Positions 35,662 to 44,612 are shown, counted from the first letter of the stretch. The stretch is 64,000 nt of DNA from Mariniphaga anaerophila (GCF_900129025.1 NZ_FQUM01000004.1:496001-560000), one strand, 5' to 3'. Translations and numbers: made by a program. Notes: a model not told the origin generated them from the sequence alone.

Positions 35662-37632
35662 TTAATCTTGCGATAAGTAGTAGAAATTTCCGTCTTCTGC
35701 GCCAATCAGTAGTTCGGGCAACTTGCTGTTTCCCCAGTCAACAATGGTTGGTGAAGTGGTGTGCCCTGCAATTTTCTTGTCAGACAAAGTTCCCCGATGA
35801 TTGAAATGCACTTTCCCGTTTTCGGTTTTTACATTTTCAAAAAGCGAGGCATTCCTGCTGTTAACAATCAAATCGAAATCGCCGTCACCATCCCAATCAG
35901 TAAAGCACAGTTTCCGGCGGCCACTTCCGCCTGCTTCCCTGTTATTTAGCCTCAGTAGCCCGGATGATTCATCTTTAACATTATTTCCGCCATCGAATAC
36001 CGACCCGTTTTCTCCGTAAAAAATTCGTTTCCCCGGCATTAACTTTCGGATGCCGTTTTCCATATATCGTTCATAAAAGCTCAGGTAACCTTCGGTATCA
36101 AGCATAATCAAATCGGTGAGCCCATCATTGTTCCAGTCGATGGCATACGGTGTAGTCCGCCATTGAGTAACCAACTGATTTGGTTCGGGATTCCACCAGT
36201 TCCATGCAGGCTTTGGCGGATTTTCGCCCAACTCTGCCGTTACAAACCGGGCATTTTCCAGCACCGGTTCTGTTTTGGTTCCAACATTTTTGTACCATAC
36301 AATTTTCCCAAATATGGAGTTGGCAATAATATCTTGCAGCCCGTCGCCATCCCAGTCGGCAACCGACAAAGTAGTGTATCCCCATTTGGCTTCTGCCGGC
36401 CCCTGAATGGAGCCATTTTCTCCGGCCAGAATTCGAATGGGTTCCCCTCCCGCTTTCAGATAAACAGGCTTGTTCCATTTAGGAGGATTACCGCCATCCA
36501 GATTTTCGATAAACCCAATATATCCGGCCGAGTTCCCGGTTATCAAATCCAGATCGCCATCGTTATCCCAGTCCACAGCAAAAGGAGTAGCCAATGCACC
36601 AAACTTTACCAAATCAGCCTGTTGCTGAAAGTAACGAGGCGATGCGAATACCGGCATACTGTTTTTCACTTCTCCGGTGTTTTCAATAAACGCAACTCTT
36701 CCGTCTTCATCTCCTACTATCAAATCAAAGTCTCCGTCGCCATCCCAATCGACTGCAGTGGGCACAATCATCTGAAGATCCATCTTTATAATTCCGTCTT
36801 CGTTTTCCAAAAATCTTCCTTCGGCGTAAACAGGCTCCTCTCTGCTTCCAATATTCTCAAACCAGGTCAGCTTATCAATAAACTCCCCGCATATGATATC
36901 CAAATCACCGTCGTTGTCAAAATCCATCAAGTTTGGAGATGGAGCTCCATAGACATCAATGGGCTTACCTCCAGCCTCAATTTTGCCTTTACTTACATAT
37001 TCTCCATCAACGTTTTCAATAAAAAAAACATAACCGTGCAACGGCCCGTTGGTCCAGTTTCCCTGCTCATCAAAGGCGTTGTCCCAGCCGTAATCGCCCC
37101 AGTCGCTTATGCCTGCAATCAAATCCTGATCGCCGTCGCCATCATAATCCACATACTTCCACTGACTGAAACGTATCTTTTTGAATTCACTTTCAATTTG
37201 TTTTATGGGAAATAACTCTACAGGCTCACTCAACCCTTTCTTCAGAAAATCCTTGTATTCCACGCCACGCCCGGTAACTATCGGCGCGCCGTTAACATAG
37301 GAAACCTGAATATTTTTATCGCCTTTTTCAATTTTTATTGGCGGCGCAAACACGGGCATTTTCTCCCCTTTTCCCAAAGTATTTTCGAAGAAGTAAGTAC
37401 CGTTAAACGGAGTGTCCGGACAAGAAACTACCAGATCCATGTCGCCGTCGTTGTCGTAGTCCATGGGTAGCGGCCATCCCCACAACCCTACTCCCAAATC
37501 AACCACCAATCCGGGATTATTGTATTTCAACAACTCAAAATCAGCACTCTCATTTTCTGCCGTTTGAAAAGGCCGGCAACTCCATAAAAAGCCAATAATT
37601 AAAAACAAGAAAACAAAACCAACCTTTTTCAT
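35662..37632 (-). CDS. VCBS/FG-GAP repeat lipoprotein
   Basis: About 656 residues. The ATG at 37632 gives MKKVGFVFLFLIIGFLWSC with a lipobox; the upstream TTG at 37656 lies inside the -7 box and cannot be the start. At least eight Asp-rich calcium motifs recur roughly every 50-80 residues, for example DYDNDGDMDLVVS, DYDGDGDQDLIAG, DWDGDGDFDLIVGDEDG, DWDNDGDLDLITGNSAG and DWNNDGLTDLIMLDTEG. Such repeats build seven-bladed propellers resembling integrin alpha heads and PL11-type lyases. The role may be glycan binding or lyase activity; no catalytic site can be assigned. It is first in the operon after the promoter at 37654. Confidence 0.88.
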   Translation of the reverse strand: MKKVGFVFLFLIIGFLWSCRPFQTAENESADFELLKYNNPGLVVDLGVGLWGWPLPMDYDNDGDMDLVVSCPDTPFNGTYFFENTLGKGEKMPVFAPPIKIEKGDKNIQVSYVNGAPIVTGRGVEYKDFLKKGLSEPVELFPIKQIESEFKKIRFSQWKYVDYDGDGDQDLIAGISDWGDYGWDNAFDEQGNWTNGPLHGYVFFIENVDGEYVSKGKIEAGGKPIDVYGAPSPNLMDFDNDGDLDIICGEFIDKLTWFENIGSREEPVYAEGRFLENEDGIIKMDLQMIVPTAVDWDGDGDFDLIVGDEDGRVAFIENTGEVKNSMPVFASPRYFQQQADLVKFGALATPFAVDWDNDGDLDLITGNSAGYIGFIENLDGGNPPKWNKPVYLKAGGEPIRILAGENGSIQGPAEAKWGYTTLSVADWDGDGLQDIIANSIFGKIVWYKNVGTKTEPVLENARFVTAELGENPPKPAWNWWNPEPNQLVTQWRTTPYAIDWNNDGLTDLIMLDTEGYLSFYERYMENGIRKLMPGKRIFYGENGSVFDGGNNVKDESSGLLRLNNREAGGSGRRKLCFTDWDGDGDFDLIVNSRNASLFENVKTENGKVHFNHRGTLSDKKIAGHTTSPTIVDWGNSKLPELLIGAEDGNFYYLSQD

Positions 37633-37653
37633 CTCATTAAAATTGTACGTTTT

Positions 37654-37730
37654 CAAATGTATTTATCTCATTCTATCGTCTATCTCAAAGGTATTCGATA
37701 GAATTCGCAAGCTCACTTCGATGGAACTCG
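37654..37730 (-). promoter_or_regulatory. Promoter with repeated operator-like boxes before the VCBS operon
   Basis: On the minus strand TACATTTG (37654-37661) is a -7 box 22 bases before the ATG, the same distance as at the FucP-type gene. Plus-strand copies TTCGATAGAATTCG (37694-37707) and TTCGATGGAACTCG (37717-37730) lie 23 bases apart, about two helical turns. A seven-base inverted repeat (TCTATCG at 37672-37678, CGATAGA at 37696-37702) overlaps the first copy. The second copy is identical to 29150-29163. Confidence 0.65.
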
Positions 37731-37736
37731 TTTTTT

Positions 37737-38675
37737 TTATCCTTTAAAAACCAGCGAGGCTGCTCCCAGACATCCGGCCTGGTTGCCTAACCCGGCGGCT
37801 ACTACTTCTGTGTTAGGAGTACAATCGGGCATGGCATATTCAAACGCTGCCTGTTCTATTAAATCGATATAGAAACTGCCGGCATCTGAAATTCCGCCAC
37901 CTATTACCACTTTCTCCGGGGCAAAAATATTTATCATTGAAGCCACTCCGTGCCCCAAGTAACGTGTATGCTCGTGTATACACTGAACAGCGGCTGTCTC
38001 TCTTTCGTGATATTTCTGAACGATGTAATGTCCGTCTATTCCGGCATCTTTTCTCCCGGTTTTTTGTATATACTGGCGAATAAGTGCCTCCGTAGAAGCA
38101 TAAGCTTCCAGGCAACCACGGCCGCCACAATTACAATCAACTCCTTTGTAATTAATGGTGATGTGCCCAAGCTCGGCACCCCGGTTTCTGAAACCGCTAA
38201 ATAATTTCCCATCTATTACCACAGCCCCGCCAATGCCCGTACCAACCAAAAGAAAAACCACGTCGCTGTTTCCGCGGGCTGCACCATAAGCCACTTCTCC
38301 AAACCCCATCACATTGGCATCGTTATCAACAAAAACAGGTAGATTGAATGCTTTGGAAAAAATGCTGTGAAGAAAAATATTTTTCCATCCGTTAATATTA
38401 TCTGCTCCTCCCAAAACAACTCCGTTGTAAACAATTCCGGGAGTACCAATTCCAATTCCCAAAACCGTTTTACCCAGCTCTTTTGCTCTTTTTAATGTTG
38501 TATGAATGGCAGTGTGTAAAACACTCAGGGTAACTTCACGCGGGACATTTCTTCCAAGCGACAACTTGCCGCTGTATAGCACATTGCCCTTTTCCGATAC
38601 CAGGGCAAACCTCACAAGCAATCCCTCCAAGTCAATGCCTACAGCATATCTTTCTTCTTTTTCTGACCCGTTCAT
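37737..38675 (-). CDS. ROK-family sugar kinase (glucokinase-like), altered phosphate loop
   Basis: 312 residues with the ROK fold. The zinc site VDCNCGGRGCLEAYAS, the catalytic Asp in VFVDNDANVMGFGE and the GTGIGGAVVIDG motif are intact. At the N-terminus, however, the ATP-phosphate motif expected as DIGGTxxK reads GIDLEGLLVR (residues 13-22), so the first glycine, the threonine and the usual lysine are changed. There is no DNA-binding domain. It may be a kinase for glucose, mannose or fructose with altered kinetics, or a sensor. It lies 104 bases ahead of the VCBS gene and may run into it. Confidence 0.85.
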   Translation of the reverse strand: MNGSEKEERYAVGIDLEGLLVRFALVSEKGNVLYSGKLSLGRNVPREVTLSVLHTAIHTTLKRAKELGKTVLGIGIGTPGIVYNGVVLGGADNINGWKNIFLHSIFSKAFNLPVFVDNDANVMGFGEVAYGAARGNSDVVFLLVGTGIGGAVVIDGKLFSGFRNRGAELGHITINYKGVDCNCGGRGCLEAYASTEALIRQYIQKTGRKDAGIDGHYIVQKYHERETAAVQCIHEHTRYLGHGVASMINIFAPEKVVIGGGISDAGSFYIDLIEQAAFEYAMPDCTPNTEVVAAGLGNQAGCLGAASLVFKG

Positions 38676-38810
38676 AGTTGGCGTGATTAAATTTTAACAT
38701 TCAACTTCTTTACTAAACAAAAAAAGAGGTTCACCCACAAAAAAACTTCTAGTTTTTTATTCAATACAAATGGTAAATTGACCTTTCGATTATTTTTTCA
38801 GTTCTATTTT

Positions 38811-38839
38811 TATCTTTGAGGTTAATATTCTTAATATTC
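38811..38839 (+). promoter_or_regulatory. Promoter and tandem repeat ahead of the GH92 gene
   Basis: TATCTTTG at 38811-38818 matches the -7 consensus and lies 43 bases before the ATG. A TTTCG about 22 bases upstream is a weak -33 candidate. Just after the expected start point TTAATATTC is repeated twice in tandem (38822-38839). Confidence 0.6.
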
Positions 38840-38861
38840 AAACCGGTTAATCTATAAAACA

Positions 38862-41228
38862 ATGAAACAACTAAGGCCATTCTCTTTTTTCATGCTCTTA
38901 ATGGTCTTCAAAGGTTTTACAACCTTTTTGACGGCCCAGTCCCTAAATCCTGTGGACTATGTAAATCCATTTTTAGGAACAGACTTTTTCGGACACACCT
39001 ACCCGGGTGCTTCACTTCCATACTCAATGGTTCATGTGAGTCCGGACACAGGAACCGAAGGATGGACACACTGTGCAGGCTACATCTGGCAGGCAAATTC
39101 CATAATTGGTTTCAGCCACACCCACTGGAGCGGCGTTGGGATGGTGGACGGCGGAGATATTTTGCTCATGCCGGTTGTTGGAAATAAACTGCAGGTGATA
39201 CCGGGCTCCGACAAAAATCCGGACGAAGGTTACCGGTCACGGTTCAGCCATTCCCGCGAGTCTGCTTCGCCGGGGTACTACTCTGTTTTTCTGGAAGATT
39301 ACAATATTGAAGCAGAACTTACAACAACACCGCGCGTCGCTTTTCACCGCTACACATTTCCCGAAGCTAAAAATGCAAAAATCATTTTGGATTTGGGGCA
39401 CCAAATTGGGGAAAAAGATACAAACGACAAGGCCGAAGTACGAATTATCAACAACCACCGAATTGAAGGTGAAAAAATCGATGGCCCCGGGACAATATTT
39501 TTTGTGGCAGAGTTCAGCAAGCCTTTTTTATATTACGGCACATTTGACACAGACTATTCCACACCCGAATCGGGCGCCGCAGTTTTCGCATATAAAAACG
39601 CGGAAGCCGGGAAAAACATAGGTGCGTTTGTAACCTACCACACTGCTGAGCAGGAACAGGTTCTGGTAAAAGTTGCCATTTCGTACGTCAGTATCGAAGG
39701 CGCCCGGAAAAACATGGAAGCTGAATTGAATCACTGGAACTTTGAGCAGGTAAAAACCGATGCTCAGAAAATCTGGGAAAAAGAGTTGTCGAAAATACAG
39801 GTTGAAGGCGCGCCTGAAGAAAAGAAAGAAATCTTTTACACCTCTGTTTACCGCTCGTTGCTTGCCCAGTACATTTCGCAGGACGTAGACGGAAAATATT
39901 TTGGCGCCGACGGAAAGATACAAGTTGCGAAAGGGTTTGATTTTTATGGTTCCTTTTCGTGCTGGGACACTTACCGCTCGCAACACCCGTTGCTAACGCT
40001 GATTGCTCCTGAACACGTGAACGATTTCATCAAATCAATTGTGGCCAAAACCCGGCAATACGGTTGGCTCCCAGGGCAGCATTTTCAAAATGTTTTTGGC
40101 GAAGGAATGGTTGGCGACCACCTCGTTCCGGTTATTACAGATGCGTACCAAAAAGGGTTTCGCGATTATGATGTGGACTACATTTACAATGTAATGCGAG
40201 CCAAAGCGCTTGAGTTTCCAAAGCCTCCGGTTTCGATTGATGCTGCCCGTTCAGGCTTAAAATACACTAACGAACTGGGCTACATTCCGGCAGACCGGGT
40301 TGCGGAATCAGTGCCCAAAACGCTGGAATTTTCGTACGATGATTGGTGCATTGCTCAAATGGCAAAAGATTTGAGCAAAAAAAATGATTACAACCTCCTC
40401 ATGCAAAGGGCAAATAACTACGCGAATGTTTGGGATAAAGGAACTTTGTTTATGCGGCCAAGAATGGCAGACGGCTCGTGGCTGGAAGCGCTGAACGGCC
40501 GGGAGCAGGAAATTGTAAAAGAAGGAGACCATTCGTATTACAAATATTTTGACCCGCTGCTGGTTGGCCGGCGCCCCAACCGCCACTACACCGAATCAAA
40601 TGCATGGCAATATGTCTGGTCTGTTCAACACGATATTCCCGGATTGATAAATTTATTTGGAGGCTCGAAAAAATTCACCGAAAAGCTGGACACTTTTTTT
40701 GAAATGAGCCCGCTGATTTCGTCACCAAAATATGTAGGAGTAGTAGGAACCATCGGACAATACGTTCATGGCAACCAGCCGTCGCACCATGTTGCTTACC
40801 TTTACAATTACGCCGGGCAGCCATGGAAAACGCAATACCGTGCAAGGCAGGTTACAACCCAACTGTACCGGCCCGGCCCGGGCGGCCTTTGCGGAAACGA
40901 AGATATGGGCTCACTCTCATCGTGGTATGTACTGAGTGCCATGGGTATTTACCCGGTAACTCCCGGAAATCCGGTTTATATGATTGGCAGCCCTTTGTTT
41001 GAGAAGACGACGCTAAAAACGCAGAAAGGCTCCACGTTTACAGTAATTGCGCGGAACAATTCAGACGACAATATTTACATTCAGAAAGCAAGTTTGAACG
41101 GACAGCCGTTTGACCGAACCTGGATATCGCACGAAGAAATTGTAAACGGCGGAGTACTCGAATTTGAAATGGGTCCGAAACCCAACAAAAAATGGGGAAC
41201 CGGCAAACAAGCATTGCCTCCGCAATAA
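38862..41228 (+). CDS. Glycoside hydrolase family 92 alpha-mannosidase
   Basis: Secreted exo-acting, calcium-dependent alpha-mannosidase of 788 residues; signal peptide MLLMVFKGFTTFLTAQ. The N-terminal beta-sandwich carries GTDFFGHTYPGASLPYSMVH and GFSHTHWSGVG; the (alpha/alpha)6 domain carries FSCWDTYRSQHPLLTLI, LPGQHFQNVFGEGMVGDHL, and GNEDMGSLSSWYVLSAMGIY, which includes a catalytic/metal-site Glu-Asp pair of the family. GH92 enzymes release mannose from alpha-1,2, 1,3, 1,4 or 1,6 linkages and some act on mannose-1-phosphate caps. Divergent from the ROK kinase, it is probably part of the same locus as the phosphatases. Confidence 0.95.
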   Translation: MKQLRPFSFFMLLMVFKGFTTFLTAQSLNPVDYVNPFLGTDFFGHTYPGASLPYSMVHVSPDTGTEGWTHCAGYIWQANSIIGFSHTHWSGVGMVDGGDILLMPVVGNKLQVIPGSDKNPDEGYRSRFSHSRESASPGYYSVFLEDYNIEAELTTTPRVAFHRYTFPEAKNAKIILDLGHQIGEKDTNDKAEVRIINNHRIEGEKIDGPGTIFFVAEFSKPFLYYGTFDTDYSTPESGAAVFAYKNAEAGKNIGAFVTYHTAEQEQVLVKVAISYVSIEGARKNMEAELNHWNFEQVKTDAQKIWEKELSKIQVEGAPEEKKEIFYTSVYRSLLAQYISQDVDGKYFGADGKIQVAKGFDFYGSFSCWDTYRSQHPLLTLIAPEHVNDFIKSIVAKTRQYGWLPGQHFQNVFGEGMVGDHLVPVITDAYQKGFRDYDVDYIYNVMRAKALEFPKPPVSIDAARSGLKYTNELGYIPADRVAESVPKTLEFSYDDWCIAQMAKDLSKKNDYNLLMQRANNYANVWDKGTLFMRPRMADGSWLEALNGREQEIVKEGDHSYYKYFDPLLVGRRPNRHYTESNAWQYVWSVQHDIPGLINLFGGSKKFTEKLDTFFEMSPLISSPKYVGVVGTIGQYVHGNQPSHHVAYLYNYAGQPWKTQYRARQVTTQLYRPGPGGLCGNEDMGSLSSWYVLSAMGIYPVTPGNPVYMIGSPLFEKTTLKTQKGSTFTVIARNNSDDNIYIQKASLNGQPFDRTWISHEEIVNGGVLEFEMGPKPNKKWGTGKQALPPQ

Positions 41229-41231
41229 CAG

Positions 41232-41270
41232 AAAAAAGGCTTCAACAAAAAAATGCTGAAGCCTTTTTTT
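41232..41270. terminator. Bidirectional terminator between GH92 and the PmoA-like gene
   Basis: GGCTTCA (41238-41244) pairs with TGAAGCC (41257-41263). Six A precede and seven T follow the stem, so it works for the GH92 gene on the plus strand and for the convergent gene ending at 41296 on the minus strand. Confidence 0.8.
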
Positions 41271-41295
41271 AGCCCGATAAAATATCTTCAGACTT

Positions 41296-42216
41296 CTATT
41301 TTTCCATTGCTTTTTTAATTTTCCGGTCGTTCATTTTTCCGGAATAAACCAGCAGCGAATAGTTTAGCACCAGCGGTACCGAAGTTAAAACAGGGACGGT
41401 TCCGTTACCGGGAAACGCCGCATTTTGCATGCTGTTTTTCGGCCGCAAAATCCAGGGCTGCGGATATCCGGGATTAGAAGGATTATCGACCATCACAATT
41501 CCCGAACGCTTGCCGTTCTTCCCCATGCTTCCCGAAACATTAACGTAACCGGGCGACTCAACAGCATTAGTCTTCGGCTCAACCTTTCCTTTTTCGCCTG
41601 TAAATTGAACATCTTCCGGCAACACCATCCGCACCGAAAAGCCGCTGTATCCTTTTGCGTCTTCAGAGCCTCCAATAGAAAGCTTTTTCTCCCTTGCCAA
41701 CAAGCTGATTTGAAAATCAATCCGACGGTAATTGTCTTTTTTCGGATGAATTGTAACCGTTGTGCTTTCAGTAACATAAGGCACCTTCCGCTCATCTTTC
41801 ACCCATTTATCTGACAGCCAGTCAACCTCGGCTTTAAACACACCGATGCCATCTTTTTGCATCCTGAATTCCACGTCAGACACTTTCTGTTCAAAATCCT
41901 TAATCTCCCAGGGATCGCCAATTCTTTGCCCGTCGATCCACACCTGGTGCCACGCCCAGAAAATGCCACGGTGGTGCAGGTGGTCAACCGGAAAATCTTC
42001 GGTTAAAACAGCGCCGTCAACTCCCCACAGCGGATGAATGTAATTGCAACGCTGATAGTCCCCCTGATAATCTTTCATTGCCGTCTGATAGAAAAGAATT
42101 TTCTCTCCTTTTTCAAGGAAAAGAAAGCCCCCCTCCTCTTTTTTCATGGTTACCTGTGCGTTTAGTCCAAAGGAAAACAGAATCAGAAAAAGGCCTGCCG
42201 CGGTTTGATGTTTCAT
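41296..42216 (-). CDS. PmoA-family (DUF6807) secreted protein
   Basis: 306 residues, signal peptide LFLILFSFGLNAQ. The stretch LFYQTAMKDYQGDYQRCNYI, HPLWGVDGAVLTEDFPVDHL and HHRGIFWAWHQVWIDG is the hallmark of the DUF6807 group that databases name after a methane-oxygenase subunit; the name is misleading, because the proteins occur in glycan-degrading bacteria. The cluster of conserved histidines suggests a metal site. It lies 13 bases downstream of the esterase gene and is cotranscribed, so a role in carbohydrate processing is inferred. Confidence 0.82.
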   Translation of the reverse strand: MKHQTAAGLFLILFSFGLNAQVTMKKEEGGFLFLEKGEKILFYQTAMKDYQGDYQRCNYIHPLWGVDGAVLTEDFPVDHLHHRGIFWAWHQVWIDGQRIGDPWEIKDFEQKVSDVEFRMQKDGIGVFKAEVDWLSDKWVKDERKVPYVTESTTVTIHPKKDNYRRIDFQISLLAREKKLSIGGSEDAKGYSGFSVRMVLPEDVQFTGEKGKVEPKTNAVESPGYVNVSGSMGKNGKRSGIVMVDNPSNPGYPQPWILRPKNSMQNAAFPGNGTVPVLTSVPLVLNYSLLVYSGKMNDRKIKKAMEK

Positions 42217-42229
42217 TGATATTTATGTC

Positions 42230-43510
42230 TTATTTAAGTAATTGTTCTACCAGCCACTTATCTTTCTGCTCATGCTGCTCGGGAAAAGCCCAGTGCTGAG
42301 TTTCCTGAAAAACATGCAACTCTTTGGGTGCCGTAATTACGTTGTAGGCCGCGTGCATCGAGGTAGGCGGACAAACATTGTCGTTGTATCCCCAACTGTA
42401 CCATCCCGGAACTTTCACAAAGCGGGCAAAATTGACTACATCGTAATATTTCGAAGTTTCCACCTTTTCAGGTTTGTTGGTAAATGCATCGCGAAACATG
42501 TGTGGCCAACCGCCTGCGCGGCCATGCAAATACCCGGTTAAATCGGAAAGCGCAGGATACAAAGCGCCCAGGTAATCAATACGATCATCGAGCCCGGCAG
42601 TAATAATAGAAAGCGCTCCTCCCTGGCTGCCTCCGGTAACTGCAATATCTTCACCGTTGAAACAATCGAGTGTTTCTATAAAATCTACGGCGCGCACACA
42701 TCCGAGGTAAACACGTTTAAAGTAGTAATTATCTTTATCATCCATGTTGGTAACCCAGTAACCGTCCAGCGCCCCCCAACGCAAATCGTCGTACACGCCT
42801 TTGTCTAGATTTACGGGAATCCCGTGAATACCAATCTGGAAAGTAATAACTCCTTTTTCGGCATTCCATGTATCGCCAAAATACGGCCTGATTCCGGCTC
42901 CCGGAACATGCAATATTGCCGGGTATTTTCCTTCGGCTTTTGGCTTGCACAAAATTCCGTAAATTTTCCCTTTTATATTATTGATGCTCACGTGATAAAC
43001 ATCCACTTTGTCGGTGCAGCGTTCGGGCATCAATGTTAAAACCGGTTTAACCGGTACTTTTGCCAAATCAGCTTTGGCATTTTCCCAAAAGGTTTCAAAA
43101 TCGGAAGGAAGAGTTGTGGAGGGCTGAATATCGTCGGGTGAAAAACCGGCAGTGGCGTATGAGTAATAACTTTTCCCATCCACCTCAACCGAAGCGTGAC
43201 ATCTCAGGAACCCGGCGTCTTTAAACCGTTTGGCTTTTACCGAGGCGACTCCTTTTTTCAATGTTACCGTTCCTTCTTCCCATGCATCCATTTTTTCAGG
43301 GTTGATGGTGTATTTCACATCAATGCCTTCTAACGGAACATTATTTCGAAGCACTGTAATCTGAAATTCTGCCCTTTCGCCTTTTTCGTAGGTCCAGTCG
43401 GCGTGATTGGGGGTGACAATAACCTGAACCAGTTCTTTTCGAGGCTGGCTATTGCTTTGAAGGCAAAAACCGGCAATTAATAAAACTAAAAAAGCAAATC
43501 TGATCTTCAT
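42230..43510 (-). CDS. Acetyl-xylan-esterase-like alpha/beta hydrolase (AXE1/CE7 type)
   Basis: 426 residues. Signal peptide (FLVLLIAGFCLQSNS), an N-terminal beta-sandwich of about 110 residues (TPNHADWTYEKGERAEFQIT), then an AXE1-type hydrolase. Catalytic residues are visible: nucleophile Ser in VTGGSQGGALSI, Asp in GYNDNVCPPTS and His in ETQHWAFPEQHE. CE7 enzymes remove acetyl groups from xylan, xylo-oligosaccharides or other sugars. It heads the two-gene unit with the PmoA-like gene. Confidence 0.9.
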   Translation of the reverse strand: MKIRFAFLVLLIAGFCLQSNSQPRKELVQVIVTPNHADWTYEKGERAEFQITVLRNNVPLEGIDVKYTINPEKMDAWEEGTVTLKKGVASVKAKRFKDAGFLRCHASVEVDGKSYYSYATAGFSPDDIQPSTTLPSDFETFWENAKADLAKVPVKPVLTLMPERCTDKVDVYHVSINNIKGKIYGILCKPKAEGKYPAILHVPGAGIRPYFGDTWNAEKGVITFQIGIHGIPVNLDKGVYDDLRWGALDGYWVTNMDDKDNYYFKRVYLGCVRAVDFIETLDCFNGEDIAVTGGSQGGALSIITAGLDDRIDYLGALYPALSDLTGYLHGRAGGWPHMFRDAFTNKPEKVETSKYYDVVNFARFVKVPGWYSWGYNDNVCPPTSMHAAYNVITAPKELHVFQETQHWAFPEQHEQKDKWLVEQLLK

Positions 43511-43872
43511 AATTTTGACTATTTATTCAATTTATTGTTAATATCATATCTACGTGTTCATCGCAAAATCCCACTATTCTGCAAGATATTTTAGCTTCGA
43601 AATTACAACTTTAATTGAATTTATGCCAGTTTCGAAAGCACAACCTCATGCTTCAAAGCTGCTACATTAAAGCGAACCATGCTAATTAGCCAAGAAAAAC
43701 GGAATGTGATTAAAACACTGCCGTACATACTATGTACTGAAGAGCCGCTATCGATAAAAAAATAAAAACAGCCCAGTTTGCAGCAGTCGAGGGTGACAGA
43801 ATAATTTATAAAAAATAGCTATCTTCCCTGTTGCAGACGATGCATATTGCGTATTGTAAAAAAACAACCGAT
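43511..43872. other. Gene-free stretch between esterase and QueG-like gene
   Basis: Divergent intergenic region of 362 bases. I find no consensus -7 box, hairpin with a U-tract or convincing small ORF in it. It must hold promoters for both flanking genes, so these either deviate from the consensus or depend on an activator. Confidence 0.4.
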
Positions 43873-44571
43873 ATGACAACAACCCATTTTCAGGAAGAGC
43901 TGCTGGTTGAAATAAAAAACCAAGGTGCTGACTTCATACATTTTGTAGATATATCGCATTTGTCCGGCGAACAAAACAAAGGATATCCGACAGCGATTCT
44001 GTTTGGGATTGCTCTTTCAAAAACATACCTCCGGAAAGTTGCCGGAACGCCCGACTATGTAGAACAAATGAAAAGCAGTAAAACGATAGAAAACGATGAG
44101 TTTTACCTGACTGAAATGAAGACAGACGGAATTGCAAATCGCATTGAAGAATTCCTTGTTGAAAATAAATTTGAAGCTTATTCGCAATCGGAAAACAACA
44201 TTATAAAAACCGGGTATTTCAACAAAGAACATCGAAAAACTCCGCTACCGCACAAAACAATTGCAATGCATGCCGGGATAGGATGGATTGGGAAACACAA
44301 CCTTTTGGTAACCCCAAAATACGGAAGCGCAATCAGTATGTGTTCAGTTTTAACAAATGCTCCACTCAAATCGAAACGAGAAGAACCCATGGATTCGCGC
44401 TGCGGGGATTGCACCATTTGCCGGAAAGTTTGCAAAACAGGCGCTATAAAAGGCAACCTTTGGGAATATGGAATTGCGCGAGAAAAAATAATCGACGTTT
44501 TTTCCTGTACCACCTGCTTTCAATGTGTAGTGCAGTGCCCATGGACGCAGAAATATTTTAACAACAATTGA
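43873..44571 (+). CDS. QueG-like double 4Fe-4S protein, probably not a true QueG
   Basis: 232 residues from the ATG at 43873 (an earlier in-frame start at 43831 adds a segment with no family character). GIGWIGKHNLLVTPKYGSAI matches epoxyqueuosine reductases, and the cysteines CGDCTICRKVC and CTTCFQCVVQC would hold two 4Fe-4S clusters. The protein is much shorter than QueG (usually over 300). The Asp of the VDxxP motif preceding GIGWIGK is replaced (RKTPLPHKT), although that Asp is proposed as proton donor. A cobalamin-dependent reductase of other specificity is possible. It lies 41 bases before the GH53 gene. Confidence 0.75.
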   Translation: MTTTHFQEELLVEIKNQGADFIHFVDISHLSGEQNKGYPTAILFGIALSKTYLRKVAGTPDYVEQMKSSKTIENDEFYLTEMKTDGIANRIEEFLVENKFEAYSQSENNIIKTGYFNKEHRKTPLPHKTIAMHAGIGWIGKHNLLVTPKYGSAISMCSVLTNAPLKSKREEPMDSRCGDCTICRKVCKTGAIKGNLWEYGIAREKIIDVFSCTTCFQCVVQCPWTQKYFNNN

Positions 44572-44612
44572 AAATATCTGAACCGCATTTAAAATCATAT
44601 AATTATTGAAAG

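Noticed and set aside
36163-37215. A 350-codon open frame on the plus strand opposite the VCBS lipoprotein gene
   Set aside because: It mirrors the repeated Asp-rich codons of the true gene, has no signal or domain, and lies wholly antisense to a gene with clear repeats.
37633-37656. Upstream TTG start for the VCBS gene (and the same at 29121-29144 for the permease)
   Set aside because: Both TTG codons are part of the TACATTTG promoter box, so they cannot be transcribed; the next ATG gives a proper signal peptide or first helix.
41296-42216. A methane or ammonia oxygenase subunit, as the PmoA name implies
   Set aside because: The protein is soluble and secreted with no membrane helices; the family name is a database carry-over, and neighbours are carbohydrate genes.
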